Assembly: GCA_020692205.1 (NCBI GenBank)
Contig: JAIMKV010000016.1
Span: 1 to 64,000, forward strand
Reading direction: 5' to 3'
Length of the DNA stretch: 64,000 nucleotides
Source: Myxosarcina sp. GA_180221_E-2-1-MAG-40_15
GTDB lineage: Bacteria; Cyanobacteriota; Cyanobacteriia; Cyanobacteriales; Xenococcaceae
Part shown: positions 37,277-49,196 of the stretch, piece after piece
How positions within the stretch are numbered: position 1 is the stretch's first letter
How the letters are laid out: every line of letters begins with the position of its first letter
Made by a program: the position numbers and the translations under genes
The notes under the pieces: model-generated
Databases searched by the model: none
The model's input: the letters and a program-made list of their open reading frames with translations, nothing else
Told to the model about the DNA's origin: nothing

Positions 37277-38551
37277 ATGAATCATCTCACCCCTGTCGAT
37301 GCAGAGCCAGAGAAACCAATCTTTACAGATACATTAGACAATGTACTAAACAAACTAGCTCATTTTCAACAGAATAGTTGTTTACGGGTTACCTACAATT
37401 CCATTATCTTTTTCATTCATATCAATGAGGGACAATTAGTTTACGCCACCAACTCTCTGGCTCCTTTCGAGAGATTAGAACGTCATTTACGTCGCCTTAG
37501 CAATCAAAGTCCTAAACTCGAAAATCAGATTATCAAGCAGCCACGCCAGCGGTTTAAGAATGATTTACAGTCTTATACTCAACTACCTTCTGATTATCAG
37601 GGAATTATTTGGCTATTGGATCAAGGTTATTTAGATTCTTTAGAGGCTGTAACTTTAATTAGAAGAATTACTAGAGAAGTATTTGAATCTTTTTTATGTT
37701 TATCCGATTCTTGTCAATACAAGTTTGTCCCCAAATTAGAGCCGATTCAAGAACTTTGTCGTTTTGATTTGAGATCATACATTGAACAGTGTCAAAAAAG
37801 ATTAGCAGCCTGGCAAGCCTTTTCTGATCAGATTAGTTCTCCTTATCAGCGTCCCTATCTTGTTAGCGTGAAAGCCAAAGTCATTGGCGGCTTGACAGCA
37901 AAACAAAATGAAACTATCTGTCAGTTGCTTAAGGGATTAAATTTTCGTCAGATTGCTGCTGTAATAGATCGCGACGAGCTAGTGGTAGCTAAAATTTTGT
38001 ATCCTTCAATGATAGACAATACCATAGTGATCCGAGATCCTAAGTCTCCTTTTGATCGGCTGCCTCAATTACCGAAAAAAAAAGTTTTAAATTTAACTAC
38101 TAGAACCTCAGAACCCGACTGGCGCAGAGAAGATAGCGGTTTCAACCTCAATTCTCATAGTAAGCAAACCATTCAGGCGCTGGAAACCAAATGGAAAATT
38201 GCTTATGTTGACGATGATCAATCTGCTCACCGCAATTTTACTGAATATCTTCAGCAAAATTTGTTCTCTACTCGATCACTTTTGGATGCGATGAATGCTT
38301 TTACCGAGTTAATTGAGTTTGAACCAAATCTTATTTTGCTCAATGTAAATATGCCCAATCTCAGCGGTTATGAGTTGTGTGCTTTGCTCAGAAATTACCG
38401 TAATTTTCAAACAGCTCCCATAATAATGGTGGGCGAAGCACGAGAATTAATTAATTTGAATCAGTTAAAGCGAGCAGGAGCAACAGACAGCTTGAGCAAA
38501 CCCTTCAGTCACCAAGAATTGCTCAATATGATTTGGAAACATCTGCAATAA
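37277..38551 (+). CDS. PatA-like response regulator with altered receiver
   Basis: A 424-residue regulator with the N-terminal PATAN-type domain (about 1-280) and a C-terminal receiver domain (about 305-424). The receiver keeps the acidic pocket (IAYVDDDQ) and the switch Lys (SLSKPF), but the phospho-acceptor position is Asn356 in LLNVNMPNLSG instead of LLDVNMP. PatA-like proteins act in phototaxis or heterocyst patterning in other cyanobacteria. This one may signal without Asp phosphorylation. The start follows AT-rich DNA at a reasonable ATG. Confidence 0.88.
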   Translation: MNHLTPVDAEPEKPIFTDTLDNVLNKLAHFQQNSCLRVTYNSIIFFIHINEGQLVYATNSLAPFERLERHLRRLSNQSPKLENQIIKQPRQRFKNDLQSYTQLPSDYQGIIWLLDQGYLDSLEAVTLIRRITREVFESFLCLSDSCQYKFVPKLEPIQELCRFDLRSYIEQCQKRLAAWQAFSDQISSPYQRPYLVSVKAKVIGGLTAKQNETICQLLKGLNFRQIAAVIDRDELVVAKILYPSMIDNTIVIRDPKSPFDRLPQLPKKKVLNLTTRTSEPDWRREDSGFNLNSHSKQTIQALETKWKIAYVDDDQSAHRNFTEYLQQNLFSTRSLLDAMNAFTELIEFEPNLILLNVNMPNLSGYELCALLRNYRNFQTAPIIMVGEARELINLNQLKRAGATDSLSKPFSHQELLNMIWKHLQ

Positions 38552-38557
38552 GTGCCA

Positions 38558-39487
38558 TTAGTCTAATAATACTTGCCGTTTCAGTAGCTGTTGAAAACTG
38601 TCTCGGTTTGGCAAAGATGATTGTGCGCCATTTTTGGTCACAGCCAAAGCACCTCCTACCGTCGCCCACTGTACCGCCTCTTTAATCGATTTGCCTGATG
38701 CTAAAGCAACCGCCAAAGCACCATTAAAAGCATCCCCCGCAGCAACCGTATCTACTACGGGTACGGCAATGGGTTTAATCCAAAAATTTTCGGCTTCATT
38801 ACTATAGATTGAGCCTTGGCTTCCCAAAGTAATGATGACGTTTTTAACTCCCATCTGATGCAAAACAGACGCTGCTTGTCTAGCAGTAGTGACACCATCG
38901 ACAGTAAAGCCTACTAGCTGACTGGCTTCAATCTCGTTTGGTGTAATGATATCTATTAAGCTGTATAGCTCTTCGGGCAAATTTGAGTTAACTGGAGCAG
39001 GATCGAGGATTAATAAGCAATCATGAGCTTTAGCCTCTCTGGCTGCGTTTAGAACCGTAGCAATTGGAATACCCAATTCTAGCATCGCGATTTTAGCTTT
39101 AGGAAGTAAAATCTTAAATTGTTCTATTTCTGGTTCTCTGACTAAATTATTTGCTCCTCCCGCACAAGAAATTGTATTGGCACCTTGACGATCAACTACA
39201 ATCGAGGCAATACCTGAATAAGTATGTGGATTGACAATGATTCCGTTGGTATTTACCCCCGCCGTTTGTAAACCTTCAACTAGAGTTTTGCCAAAGCTAT
39301 CATCACCAACTTGACCAACCAAACTCACGGTTGTACCCAGTTTGGCGATCGCCACCGCTTGGTTGGCAGCCTTTCCTCCAGCAGCAGAAAAGAAGCGATC
39401 GCCAATTACCGTCTCTCCCTTTGCTGGTAAATGAGGAACTTCTATCACCAAATCTAAATTAATACTGCCTAAGACAACTACGGTCAT
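38558..39487 (-). CDS. rbsK: ribokinase RbsK
   Basis: A PfkB-family sugar kinase, 309 residues, that phosphorylates ribose to ribose 5-phosphate. Signatures are seen: the N-terminal GSINLDLVIEVPHLPAKGET, the first PfkB motif GGKAANQAVAIAKLG and the C-terminal DTVAAGDAFNGALAVAL with catalytic Asp in the GAGD-like AAGD. The family includes other nucleoside/sugar kinases, so substrate is likely but not certain. It converges with the PatA-like gene at 6 bp. Confidence 0.9.
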   Translation of the reverse strand: MTVVVLGSINLDLVIEVPHLPAKGETVIGDRFFSAAGGKAANQAVAIAKLGTTVSLVGQVGDDSFGKTLVEGLQTAGVNTNGIIVNPHTYSGIASIVVDRQGANTISCAGGANNLVREPEIEQFKILLPKAKIAMLELGIPIATVLNAAREAKAHDCLLILDPAPVNSNLPEELYSLIDIITPNEIEASQLVGFTVDGVTTARQAASVLHQMGVKNVIITLGSQGSIYSNEAENFWIKPIAVPVVDTVAAGDAFNGALAVALASGKSIKEAVQWATVGGALAVTKNGAQSSLPNRDSFQQLLKRQVLLD

Positions 39488-39584
39488 TATGCTTTATATC
39501 TGATCTGAATCTCGGATGTTTATTGATTATAAGTCTTACCTGACTAAATCAAGAGAGTTAGGTTATAAGTTAGCACCGATCAAG

Positions 39585-39614
39585 AATGACGAGTTAGTTT
39601 TTTGGCTCGTCATT
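39585..39614. other. perfect hairpin between purB and rbsK
   Basis: AATGACGAG at 39585-39593 pairs with CTCGTCATT at 39606-39614 around a T-rich loop. It lies downstream of purB on the minus strand. No T run follows the stem on either strand, so it may be an RNA 3' hairpin rather than a classic terminator. Confidence 0.5.
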
Positions 39615-39696
39615 CACCATTGTTGTTGACCACATTCGGCGACTATTAGATTATAGTTGAGCGATCGCCATAAACCCTTCTGGTTTTACAAGATCA

Positions 39697-40992
39697 TTAA
39701 ATACCTAGGCGTTGATAAATTTCATCCAAATTTTTCAAGTGATGATTCGGATCGAAACAAGCATCAATTTCTGCGGCAGACAAAGTGTTAGTTACTGTCT
39801 CATCTTGAGAAATTAATTGGCGGAAGTCACCATCAATTTTGTTCCATGCCTGATGAGCGCATTCTTGCACTACTAGATAAGCTGCTTCACGATTCATGCC
39901 TTTTTCAACTAGAGTAAGTAAGACTCGTTGACTAAAGATTACTCCACCATAAATATTCATATTGCGCTTCATGTTTTCAGGATATACCAGCAGGTTTTTC
40001 ACCAAGCTAGTCATTTCTTTGAGCATAAAGTGAGTCAGAATACAGCTATCTGGCAGAATAACTCGTTCTACAGAACTATGAGAAATATCTCGCTCATGCC
40101 ATAATGCCACGTTTTCTAAAGCAGCTACTGCATTACCACGGACAATTCGCGCCATCCCGGTTAATCTTTCCGAACGAATCGGATTGCGTTTATGAGGCAT
40201 CGCCGAAGAACCTTTTTGCTTTTTCGAGAAAAATTCTTCTACTTCTAGGACATCAGTACGCTGTAAATTACGAATCTCCACAGCAAAACGCTCAATAGAA
40301 GCAGTCAGTAAAGCTAGCTGTTGAACATAATCGGCATGGCGATCGCGAGAAATAACTTGAGTTGAGGCGCAATCTGGTTCTAAACCAAGCTTTTGGCAAG
40401 CGATCGCTTCTATTCTAGGATCGACATTAGCATAAGTACCTACCGCCCCAGAAATCTTACCTACGGCAATTTCTTTACGCAATCTTACCAGGCGATCGCG
40501 GTTACGCAACACCTCAGCCAACCAACCAGCCAGCTTAAAGCCAAAAGTGATCGGTTCGGCATGAATTCCGTGCGATCGACCTACCATTACCGTATAGCGG
40601 TGTTGTTGTGCTTGATAACGAATTGCTTGAATAAGTTCTTCGAGACGTTCGAGAATTAAATTCAGGCTAACCACCATTTGTAAAGCAATTCCAGTATCTA
40701 AAACATCGGAACTAGTCAATCCTAAATGAATATATCTTCCTGCATCGCCGACATATTCATTGACGTTGGTTAAAAAAGCAATCACATCATGGCGCACTTC
40801 AGCTTCAATTTCCAAGACACGTTGTGGATCGAAGTTAGCCTTGGCTTTAATCTCATCAACAGCTTCCTGAGGAGTATAACCTAGTTCTGCTTGTGCCTCG
40901 CAGACTGCTATTTCAACCTGTAGCCAAGTTTTGAGTTTATAGTTATCAGTCCAAATTTCGCCCATTTCGGGCAGGGTATAGCGTTCAATCAC
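39697..40992 (-). CDS. purB: adenylosuccinate lyase PurB
   Basis: PurB cleaves SAICAR and adenylosuccinate in purine synthesis. From the GTG at 40992 it is 431 residues (MIERYTLPEMGEIW), the standard size. An upstream TTG at 41013 is possible but would add seven non-conserved residues. The family signature GSSAMPHKRNPI holds the catalytic Ser loop, and the catalytic His lies in VGRSHGIHAEP. It is a single housekeeping gene beside tRNA-Thr. Confidence 0.96.
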   Translation of the reverse strand: MIERYTLPEMGEIWTDNYKLKTWLQVEIAVCEAQAELGYTPQEAVDEIKAKANFDPQRVLEIEAEVRHDVIAFLTNVNEYVGDAGRYIHLGLTSSDVLDTGIALQMVVSLNLILERLEELIQAIRYQAQQHRYTVMVGRSHGIHAEPITFGFKLAGWLAEVLRNRDRLVRLRKEIAVGKISGAVGTYANVDPRIEAIACQKLGLEPDCASTQVISRDRHADYVQQLALLTASIERFAVEIRNLQRTDVLEVEEFFSKKQKGSSAMPHKRNPIRSERLTGMARIVRGNAVAALENVALWHERDISHSSVERVILPDSCILTHFMLKEMTSLVKNLLVYPENMKRNMNIYGGVIFSQRVLLTLVEKGMNREAAYLVVQECAHQAWNKIDGDFRQLISQDETVTNTLSAAEIDACFDPNHHLKNLDEIYQRLGI

Positions 40993-41062
40993 AGTCTGTT
41001 CAGCCGAATACAACTGTCAATTGTACAACTATGTACGTAAAAGTGGGTTAATCTATTTCTGA

Positions 41063-41135
41063 AGCTGGCAACAGGACTTGAACCTGCGACCGGCTGATTA
41101 CAAATCAGCTGCTCTACCAACTGAGCTACGCCAGC
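41063..41135 (-). tRNA. tRNA-Thr (anticodon TGT)
   Basis: The minus strand folds as a cloverleaf with acceptor GCTGGCG/TGCCAGC, anticodon stem GCTGA/TCAGC, loop TTTGTAA and T-loop TTCAAGT. The anticodon TGT reads ACA (and wobble ACG) threonine codons. The length is 73 nt and CCA is not encoded. It lies between purB and the Rre1-like gene. Confidence 0.95.
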
Positions 41136-41213
41136 ACTAGAAATACATAATAACAGACTATTTAAGATCTGAGCAAACTTTTTTGCAGACAAAACTCAAG
41201 ACAAACATAACCT

Positions 41214-41861
41214 CTATGCCATACTGCTTTCAATTGCCCAGCGTGCCAATTCAGTACGATTATTCAAGCTGGTTTTATTAAGCATATTAGAGACATGACT
41301 CTCAATGGTTCGTTGACTAACGTTCAATTGTTTGGCGATTTCACGATTTGCCATTCCCTTGGCTACTAATTGAACTACCTTTAATTCGGTAGGAGTCAAC
41401 TCCACATTGTGAGGAACATGAATGGTTGGTGCGCCATCTAAACCTTTGGGACGACCTTGTTCCCAACGTTTGATTTGTTTAAGAGAAGACTCAACCTGGG
41501 CAACCAATTCTTCTGGTTCAAAAGGTTTGGACATATATACATCAGCACCTTCGTTTAGACCTTTAACTTTGTCTTGGCTTTGACCCTTGGCAGAAAGAAA
41601 TAGCACTGGAATGCGATTAGTCGTTGGTTCTTGGCGAATATGTTTAACTAGAGAATATCCATCCATTTCTGGCATCATTACATCACAAATAATCATGTCA
41701 GGAACGTTGTGATCTAGAACCTCTAAAGCTTCTCTGCCATTTTCTGCGGTATCTACGTTATATCCTCTAAATTCTAGATAGTCTTTAACTAGCAAAATCA
41801 AATTAGGATCGTCATCTATGAGCAGCAGTTTTTTATTATCTCTCTGAGAATTGTCTTTCAT
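41214..41861 (-). CDS. rre1: Rre1/Ycf29-like NarL-type response regulator
   Basis: A 215-residue regulator with a receiver domain (acidic LLIDDDPN, phospho-Asp in ICDVMMPEMDG, Lys in MSKPFEPEE) and a LuxR-type helix-turn-helix (LTPTELKVVQLVAKGMANREIAKQL, divided only for reading). The sequence closely follows Rre1 (Ycf29 of plastid genomes), a stress and redox regulator paired with the kinase Hik2 in cyanobacteria. The kinase is not nearby. The assignment relies on memory of Rre1 sequences. Confidence 0.85.
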   Translation of the reverse strand: MKDNSQRDNKKLLLIDDDPNLILLVKDYLEFRGYNVDTAENGREALEVLDHNVPDMIICDVMMPEMDGYSLVKHIRQEPTTNRIPVLFLSAKGQSQDKVKGLNEGADVYMSKPFEPEELVAQVESSLKQIKRWEQGRPKGLDGAPTIHVPHNVELTPTELKVVQLVAKGMANREIAKQLNVSQRTIESHVSNMLNKTSLNNRTELARWAIESSMA

Positions 41862-42266
41862 AGGTATTAATGTTTAGTCTTTAGCGTAGGCGCGGATTTA
41901 TGCCGCTTTAGTCATGTATCCCTATTTATAATTTAAGTCTGGGAGGGGATACTTAATTGATAAATTTAAGAATATGTTAATTCAACTAGACATCGACAAC
42001 TTATTGTTGGCTGATATAACTGTAAAATTACACAATACCTAATTTAACCTTGATCTTGTTTTTCGACACCCTTTTACTAGCAAATAGTTTGAAACACAAT
42101 TTGAGTCTTAAATGTAGTTATCCTTAATCTCAGTATTATGATGAATAATCTTTAAATTGAATATTTTTGATTGCTCAGTGATTATCTTGATTTTTTTAGG
42201 TACAAATTTTTTAGTGAATTATCTTCAATAATTTCGCTTTGCTTTAGATAGATTATTTTTTAAATC
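41862..42266. other. AT-rich intergenic region
   Basis: A 405-bp gap between the divergent Rre1-like and nitroreductase genes. It must hold both promoters. I see no repeat, strong hairpin or convincing small open frame. Confidence 0.45.
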
Positions 42267-42851
42267 ATGGTCATTTTTACAGAACAAGTAAATGAATTAA
42301 TCAGATGCCGCCGCTCTACTAAGCCAAGTTTATTTAACGGCAATAAAATTAATGACAAGATCATTTGGACAATTCTGGAAAATTCTAATTGGGCTCCCAA
42401 TCATGGTTTGACCCAACCTTGGCGATATAAAGTTTTTAGTAGTGCTGGATTAAATAAATTAGCCGAGTTTCAGGCAGATTTATATCAAAAAACTACCCCT
42501 GATGAAAAATTTAAGCCAGAAAAATATGAGCGGATGAAAAGTAATATACTTAAATCTTCTCATGTAATTGCTATTTGTATGGAACGGCAAAAATCTGGCA
42601 AAATTTTGGAAATAGAAGAAATAGAAGCTGTGGCCTGTAGCGTGCAAAATATGGCACTAACTGCTGCTGCTTACCAAATTTGCAGTTTCTGGGGTTCGGG
42701 TGGAGTAACTTATACTCAGGAGTTAAAAGAGTTTCTTGGTTTGGGAGAAAAAGACAAATGTCTTGGATATTTATACTTGGGATATAGTGATAGTCCAGCT
42801 ACTAAAAGCCATCGCGATCCGATTCAAGACAAGGTGGAATGGATTTCGTAA
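42267..42851 (+). CDS. nitroreductase family protein
   Basis: A 194-residue FMN-dependent nitroreductase-fold protein. The N-terminal RCRRSTKP segment and ILENSNWAPNHGLTQPWRY match the FMN-binding part of the family, and the C-terminal half includes GLGEKDKCLGYLYLGY. It is close in size to the YdjA-type small nitroreductases. The physiological substrate is unknown. It appears monocistronic and converges with ligA. Confidence 0.9.
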   Translation: MVIFTEQVNELIRCRRSTKPSLFNGNKINDKIIWTILENSNWAPNHGLTQPWRYKVFSSAGLNKLAEFQADLYQKTTPDEKFKPEKYERMKSNILKSSHVIAICMERQKSGKILEIEEIEAVACSVQNMALTAAAYQICSFWGSGGVTYTQELKEFLGLGEKDKCLGYLYLGYSDSPATKSHRDPIQDKVEWIS

Positions 42852-42931
42852 GTTTTGTTGGATCAAGAGATAATTTTGGGCAGAATAATGTCGCCAGTGA
42901 ACGCAATCAGCAAGAATTTAAACCTCAATGA

Positions 42932-45265
<2,334 letters not shown>

Positions 45266-46369
45266 CTACTTTACTTGCTCTGCTTTTTTTCCATCTGCTC
45301 TTTTTTCCATTATGGCTATGGTGATTAAAGCAATTATTGTTGCGGGTATAACAACTACAAGCATGATGGTGACAAAAAGAGGCAAGATGGCATGATCTAG
45401 GGAATTCAAGATTAGGTATGCGGTGTAAGCTACATAGTAGAACAGGAACAGAACACCTTCCCAGCGGTCGATTCTTTTTCCAGAGTAGAAAATAGGCAGA
45501 CAGGCAAATGCAACGGCGATCGCTACTGGCGTATCAAAACTAATCACGGTTGGACTGACATTAATGCCGTTGGGTGCGACTATTCCTGATATACCTAACA
45601 CCGCTAAGATATTAAAAATGTTGCTACCTAAAACATTTCCGACGGCAATATCTGTCTCTCCTCGAAGACTAGCGATTACCGAAGTAAACAATTCTGGTAG
45701 AGATGTACCTATAGCGACGATAGTTAAACCGACTATTAGTTTACTTACCTGAAAATATTCGGCAATTGTGATCGCCGATGCTACCAGCCAGCGAGAACCT
45801 AAGACTAGTAAGACTAAACCCCCAATAATATATGTCGTATTCTTAATCCATACTATCGGCGTAACTGGATCGGAGAAACTGTACTCCTGCGCAAACTCGT
45901 CTTGTTCGGCATTTTGTTTACTGCTTTGATAAATCAAAGAGAGAGTATATAGTACTCCACCAGTAAATAGGATAATGCTGTCTACCCTGCTGAGTTGACC
46001 ATCTAAGGCAAACATCAACAACAGCAATGAAACGCCAATCATAATTGGTACTTCAGAGCGAATCATTTGTTTGGTAACAGCTAGAGGAGCGATCAACGCT
46101 GATATACCCAAGATCAGTAAAACATTACAAATATTACTCCCGACTACGTTGCCGATCGCAATATCAGCTCCCTGTGCCGATAACGCTGACATAACGCTGA
46201 CAGACATTTCGGGCGCACTAGTGCCGTAAGCTACTACAGTTAAGCCAATAATTAAAGGAGGTATCCTGAGCATTGCTGCCATCCTAGACGCACCCTTAAC
46301 CAGAAACTCTGCCCCGATCACTAGCAATACTAATCCTGCTACCAGAGTTAAAAATGTTATCGGATTCAT
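45266..46369 (-). CDS. calcium/sodium antiporter (YrbG/CaCA family)
   Basis: A 367-residue cation exchanger with ten or eleven membrane segments. The two alpha-repeats of the CaCA family are clear: VVAYGTSAPEMSVSV with GNVVGSNICNVL in the first half, and IVAIGTSLPELFTSV with GNVLGSNIFNIL in the second. They supply the ion-binding acidic and polar residues. It would exchange Ca2+ for Na+ or K+ across the plasma membrane. It is a single gene ahead of a 209-bp gap to the TPR gene. Confidence 0.92.
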   Translation of the reverse strand: MNPITFLTLVAGLVLLVIGAEFLVKGASRMAAMLRIPPLIIGLTVVAYGTSAPEMSVSVMSALSAQGADIAIGNVVGSNICNVLLILGISALIAPLAVTKQMIRSEVPIMIGVSLLLLMFALDGQLSRVDSIILFTGGVLYTLSLIYQSSKQNAEQDEFAQEYSFSDPVTPIVWIKNTTYIIGGLVLLVLGSRWLVASAITIAEYFQVSKLIVGLTIVAIGTSLPELFTSVIASLRGETDIAVGNVLGSNIFNILAVLGISGIVAPNGINVSPTVISFDTPVAIAVAFACLPIFYSGKRIDRWEGVLFLFYYVAYTAYLILNSLDHAILPLFVTIMLVVVIPATIIALITIAIMEKRADGKKAEQVK

Positions 46370-46578
46370 AAAAGAGGAAGTATAAGTTTATTCAATTATC
46401 GATCAGATTAATTTAATTTCGATAAAAGACCGCAATTCGCTCACAACTTTTAACTATTGAGTATGAAGATTTGAGGCTGTTTTGTAGGCTCTGGAAATCA
46501 ATAAATACGCTAGATGTTGCTGCAAATTTCCAGATTAGATTCAAAATTTAAACCCATAAAGACTGAATTGATCGCAAA

Positions 46579-47541
46579 TCATTCAGAGGAATTAACTAAA
46601 CTATTCTCATTTGGCTTACTCGATTGAATTTCGGTGATTGTTTCTTTAGTTAAACGATTTTCTCTTTCTAAGGTTTCGAGGACAAAATCTGGGAGCTGTG
46701 CTGATTTTGCCAGAGCTAGTTCAAAATTTTCTAATGCTTCTGTTAGAATCTCAGGATTATTTTCTTGGTTGCCAATTTTTCTTAAAATCTGTCCTTTGAG
46801 GTAATAGTGTTCTGGATTTTCAGGAGCAATTTGAAGAGCTTTGTCGGCGTATTGTAAGGCTTTGTTATATTGTTTTAAATCACGGTAAGCAACAGCCAAA
46901 CCGCGTTCGACTAAATAATTGGGTGCAGCATAACCTTCAAAGCGAGCGATCGCCTGTTGGGGTTTAGAAAAAGGTAAATTTACTGCTAACAATAAATCCA
47001 TATAGCCTTTAATTAGATTTAATTCAGGATCTTTAGGGTCACTAGCTTCCGCCCGATCTAAATATTTGAATACCAGCTGAAGTTTATTAATTGCATCTAA
47101 TGCCCCTTGTTTTTGATAAACGTAAGCTCCATCCAAAAAATGTCCTACTGCTAAATAAAGATTACCTCTAACTGGATCGGTTTTAGTTAATAATTGAGCC
47201 GAGGCTAAAGTTTTTTCAGCATGTTTCTTAATGCTTTCCCAATCTTTTTTGGTATAGGCTAAAGAAGCAAGCATCGCATGAGCAAGAGGTTCTTCAGGCT
47301 CTTCAGATTCAGCTAATTCTAGTTCTTTACTAACAGTTTGATAATCTCCTTCCAAGAAAATAGTTTTAAAAGCTTTTTCCGTATGTTTGCCAATATCGCG
47401 AGCATTCTCTTGGCGAAAAGGATCTTTGCCCCAGGCAGAATGATTACCAAAACCAATAATTATAGTAATAGCCAATGAAGCGATAGATGCCAGTCGAAAT
47501 GAATGGCTTATTGAGCTACCAAATTTTATTTTGCGATTCAT
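46579..47541 (-). CDS. Sll0314/Alr1548-type TPR protein, probably exported
   Basis: A 320-residue protein with a signal peptide (hydrophobic core about 18-30, then SAWGKDPF) and several tetratricopeptide repeats, clearest at about 205-250 (AVAYRDLKQYNKALQYADKAL and the following repeat). The start of the mature part, FRQENARDIGKHTEKAFKTIF, is like a cyanobacterial TPR family named after Sll0314 and Alr1548. It is probably periplasmic or lumenal. The function is unknown. Confidence 0.78.
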   Translation of the reverse strand: MNRKIKFGSSISHSFRLASIASLAITIIIGFGNHSAWGKDPFRQENARDIGKHTEKAFKTIFLEGDYQTVSKELELAESEEPEEPLAHAMLASLAYTKKDWESIKKHAEKTLASAQLLTKTDPVRGNLYLAVGHFLDGAYVYQKQGALDAINKLQLVFKYLDRAEASDPKDPELNLIKGYMDLLLAVNLPFSKPQQAIARFEGYAAPNYLVERGLAVAYRDLKQYNKALQYADKALQIAPENPEHYYLKGQILRKIGNQENNPEILTEALENFELALAKSAQLPDFVLETLERENRLTKETITEIQSSKPNENSLVNSSE

Positions 47542-47710
47542 TATACCTAATTATGTTAATCAGCAAGATGGACAAATATAGACGTAAACATTAGATATTT
47601 AGTTCCTAAAAGGACTAGAGATATTATTGTCAAATACAGCTGATCATCAACTTAGCTTTACTTAATTTAAGCGCGTATAATCAAATCATAAAGCTCTGAA
47701 TTATTGAACA

Positions 47711-48358
47711 ATGCTGCGTCTGCAAAATTTAACTTATCATCCTGCTGCTACTCCTCAACCAATTCTAAACAATATTAACCTAGAGCTACCAGCACAAAAG
47801 CTAGGATTGATTATGGGTGTTAGTGGTTCAGGAAAAACCACAATTTTAGAAATTTTGGCAGGATTAGCCGAACCAACCAAAGGAAAAGTTTACTGGCGCA
47901 CCAAAGAACTGACTGACATTGAATTGCAGCAGCTTGCGGGATTAGTGTTTCAGTTTCCCGAACGACATTTTTGTGGTGGTAGCGTACTAGAGGAATTGCG
48001 TTTGGGTCATCCCGAATTAGATATCAAAAGAGTCAGAGATGCTTTAAGCGAGGTAGGATTAGAGCATCTATCCTTGAAAATACCTCCTCACGCCCTGAGT
48101 GGAGGACAGCAGCGTCGTTTAGCCTTAGCGGTGCAGCTAATTCGTCAGCCTAATGTGTTGATGCTAGATGAGCCGACAGCAGGATTAGACTGGTCAATGC
48201 GAATTCAGTTAGCCAAACTGCTAGCAAAATTAAAGCAACATTGGACGCTACTAGTAGTAACTCACGATCCTGGGGAATTGGTTGAAATAGCCGACCGATG
48301 TTGGACAATTGATCGAGGAATTTTACAACCGATTGAGCCAAGCGCTTTGAGCCGATAA
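47711..48358 (+). CDS. CbiO-like ABC transporter ATP-binding protein
   Basis: A 215-residue ATPase with Walker A GVSGSGKTT (about 37-45), Q-loop, signature HALSGGQQRR, Walker B VLMLDEPTAGLD and the switch His in VTHDP. The short length and the FQFPERHFCG segment, with the fast-track GLVFQFPE loop, point to the ECF/CbiO subgroup, like the plant plastid ABCI-type homologues. The membrane partners are not adjacent, so it must work with subunits encoded elsewhere. rsmG follows by 12 bp. Confidence 0.85.
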   Translation: MLRLQNLTYHPAATPQPILNNINLELPAQKLGLIMGVSGSGKTTILEILAGLAEPTKGKVYWRTKELTDIELQQLAGLVFQFPERHFCGGSVLEELRLGHPELDIKRVRDALSEVGLEHLSLKIPPHALSGGQQRRLALAVQLIRQPNVLMLDEPTAGLDWSMRIQLAKLLAKLKQHWTLLVVTHDPGELVEIADRCWTIDRGILQPIEPSALSR

Positions 48359-48370
48359 TTCTAAAAGCCT

Positions 48371-49114
48371 ATGAGTCAGATTGAAATTAATACGCTGCCC
48401 CAAATGAATCAGGTTTGGTCGCAAACTCTTGACTGGCAACCCAGCGATACTCAAGAGCAGTTGTTTCAACAGGTTTATCAAGAGGTCTTAGCGGGAAATC
48501 GTCAACAGAACTTAACCCGTATTACCTCAAGTGAAGACTTTTGGGAAAAGCATTTGTGGGATTCATTGTCAGGAATAGTTGGTTTACCAGCGGAAATTTT
48601 AAATCAGCAATTGCAGGTGATAGATGTTGGTACGGGGGCAGGTTTTCCTGGCATTCCTTTGGCGATCGCTTTTCCCCACTGGCAGATAACTTTACTCGAT
48701 TCGACTCGTAAGAAAATCACGTTTGTCAATGACTTGATTGCCAAACTACAGCTCAATAACGCGACGGGAATAGTTGCTAGGGCAGAAGCTTTAGGTAGAG
48801 TGCCAGGCGATCGCGCTAGCTATGATTTAGCTTTGGTTAGAGCAGTAAGCAAAGCTTCTGTCTGTGCCGAATACAGCTTACCCTTTATCAAAACAGGTGG
48901 ATTTGCCATTCTTTATCGGGGACAGTGGAATGATCAAGAAACCCTAAATCTAGAATCGGCGGTGGCTCAATTAGGTAGCAAGATTGAATTGATCCATCCT
49001 TGGTCAACTCCTCTGACTCAAGGGATACGGCACTGTATTTATTTACGTAAAGATTCTGCTACCCCTAAACAATTTCCTCGCGCCGTGGGTGTTCCAGATA
49101 AGCAACCGCTTTAA
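48371..49114 (+). CDS. rsmG: 16S rRNA guanine-527 N7-methyltransferase RsmG
   Basis: RsmG (GidB) methylates G527 of 16S rRNA with S-adenosylmethionine. The 247 residues contain the SAM-binding motif VIDVGTGAGFPGIPLAI (about 94-110), preceded by ENLTRITSS-like NLTRITSSEDFWEKHLWDS. The VRAVSKASVCAEY segment is also typical. The start ATG lies 12 bp after the ABC ATPase stop, so both are probably co-transcribed. Confidence 0.94.
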   Translation: MSQIEINTLPQMNQVWSQTLDWQPSDTQEQLFQQVYQEVLAGNRQQNLTRITSSEDFWEKHLWDSLSGIVGLPAEILNQQLQVIDVGTGAGFPGIPLAIAFPHWQITLLDSTRKKITFVNDLIAKLQLNNATGIVARAEALGRVPGDRASYDLALVRAVSKASVCAEYSLPFIKTGGFAILYRGQWNDQETLNLESAVAQLGSKIELIHPWSTPLTQGIRHCIYLRKDSATPKQFPRAVGVPDKQPL

Positions 49115-49138
49115 TCATTTAAGATTTACCATTGATTA

Positions 49139-49158
49139 GTAGGGGCGAATGGTCATTC
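49139..49158. repeat. decayed GTAGGGGCGAATGG repeat at a candidate start codon
   Basis: GTAGGGGCG with the palindrome GAATGGTCATTC resembles the start of a repeat common in cyanobacterial intergenic DNA. The ATG at 49149 and the apparent GGGG ribosome site in front of it lie inside this repeat. Confidence 0.5.
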
Positions 49159-49196
49159 ATCCTTTCACAGATGAGCAATTTAAAACAATATTTAAG

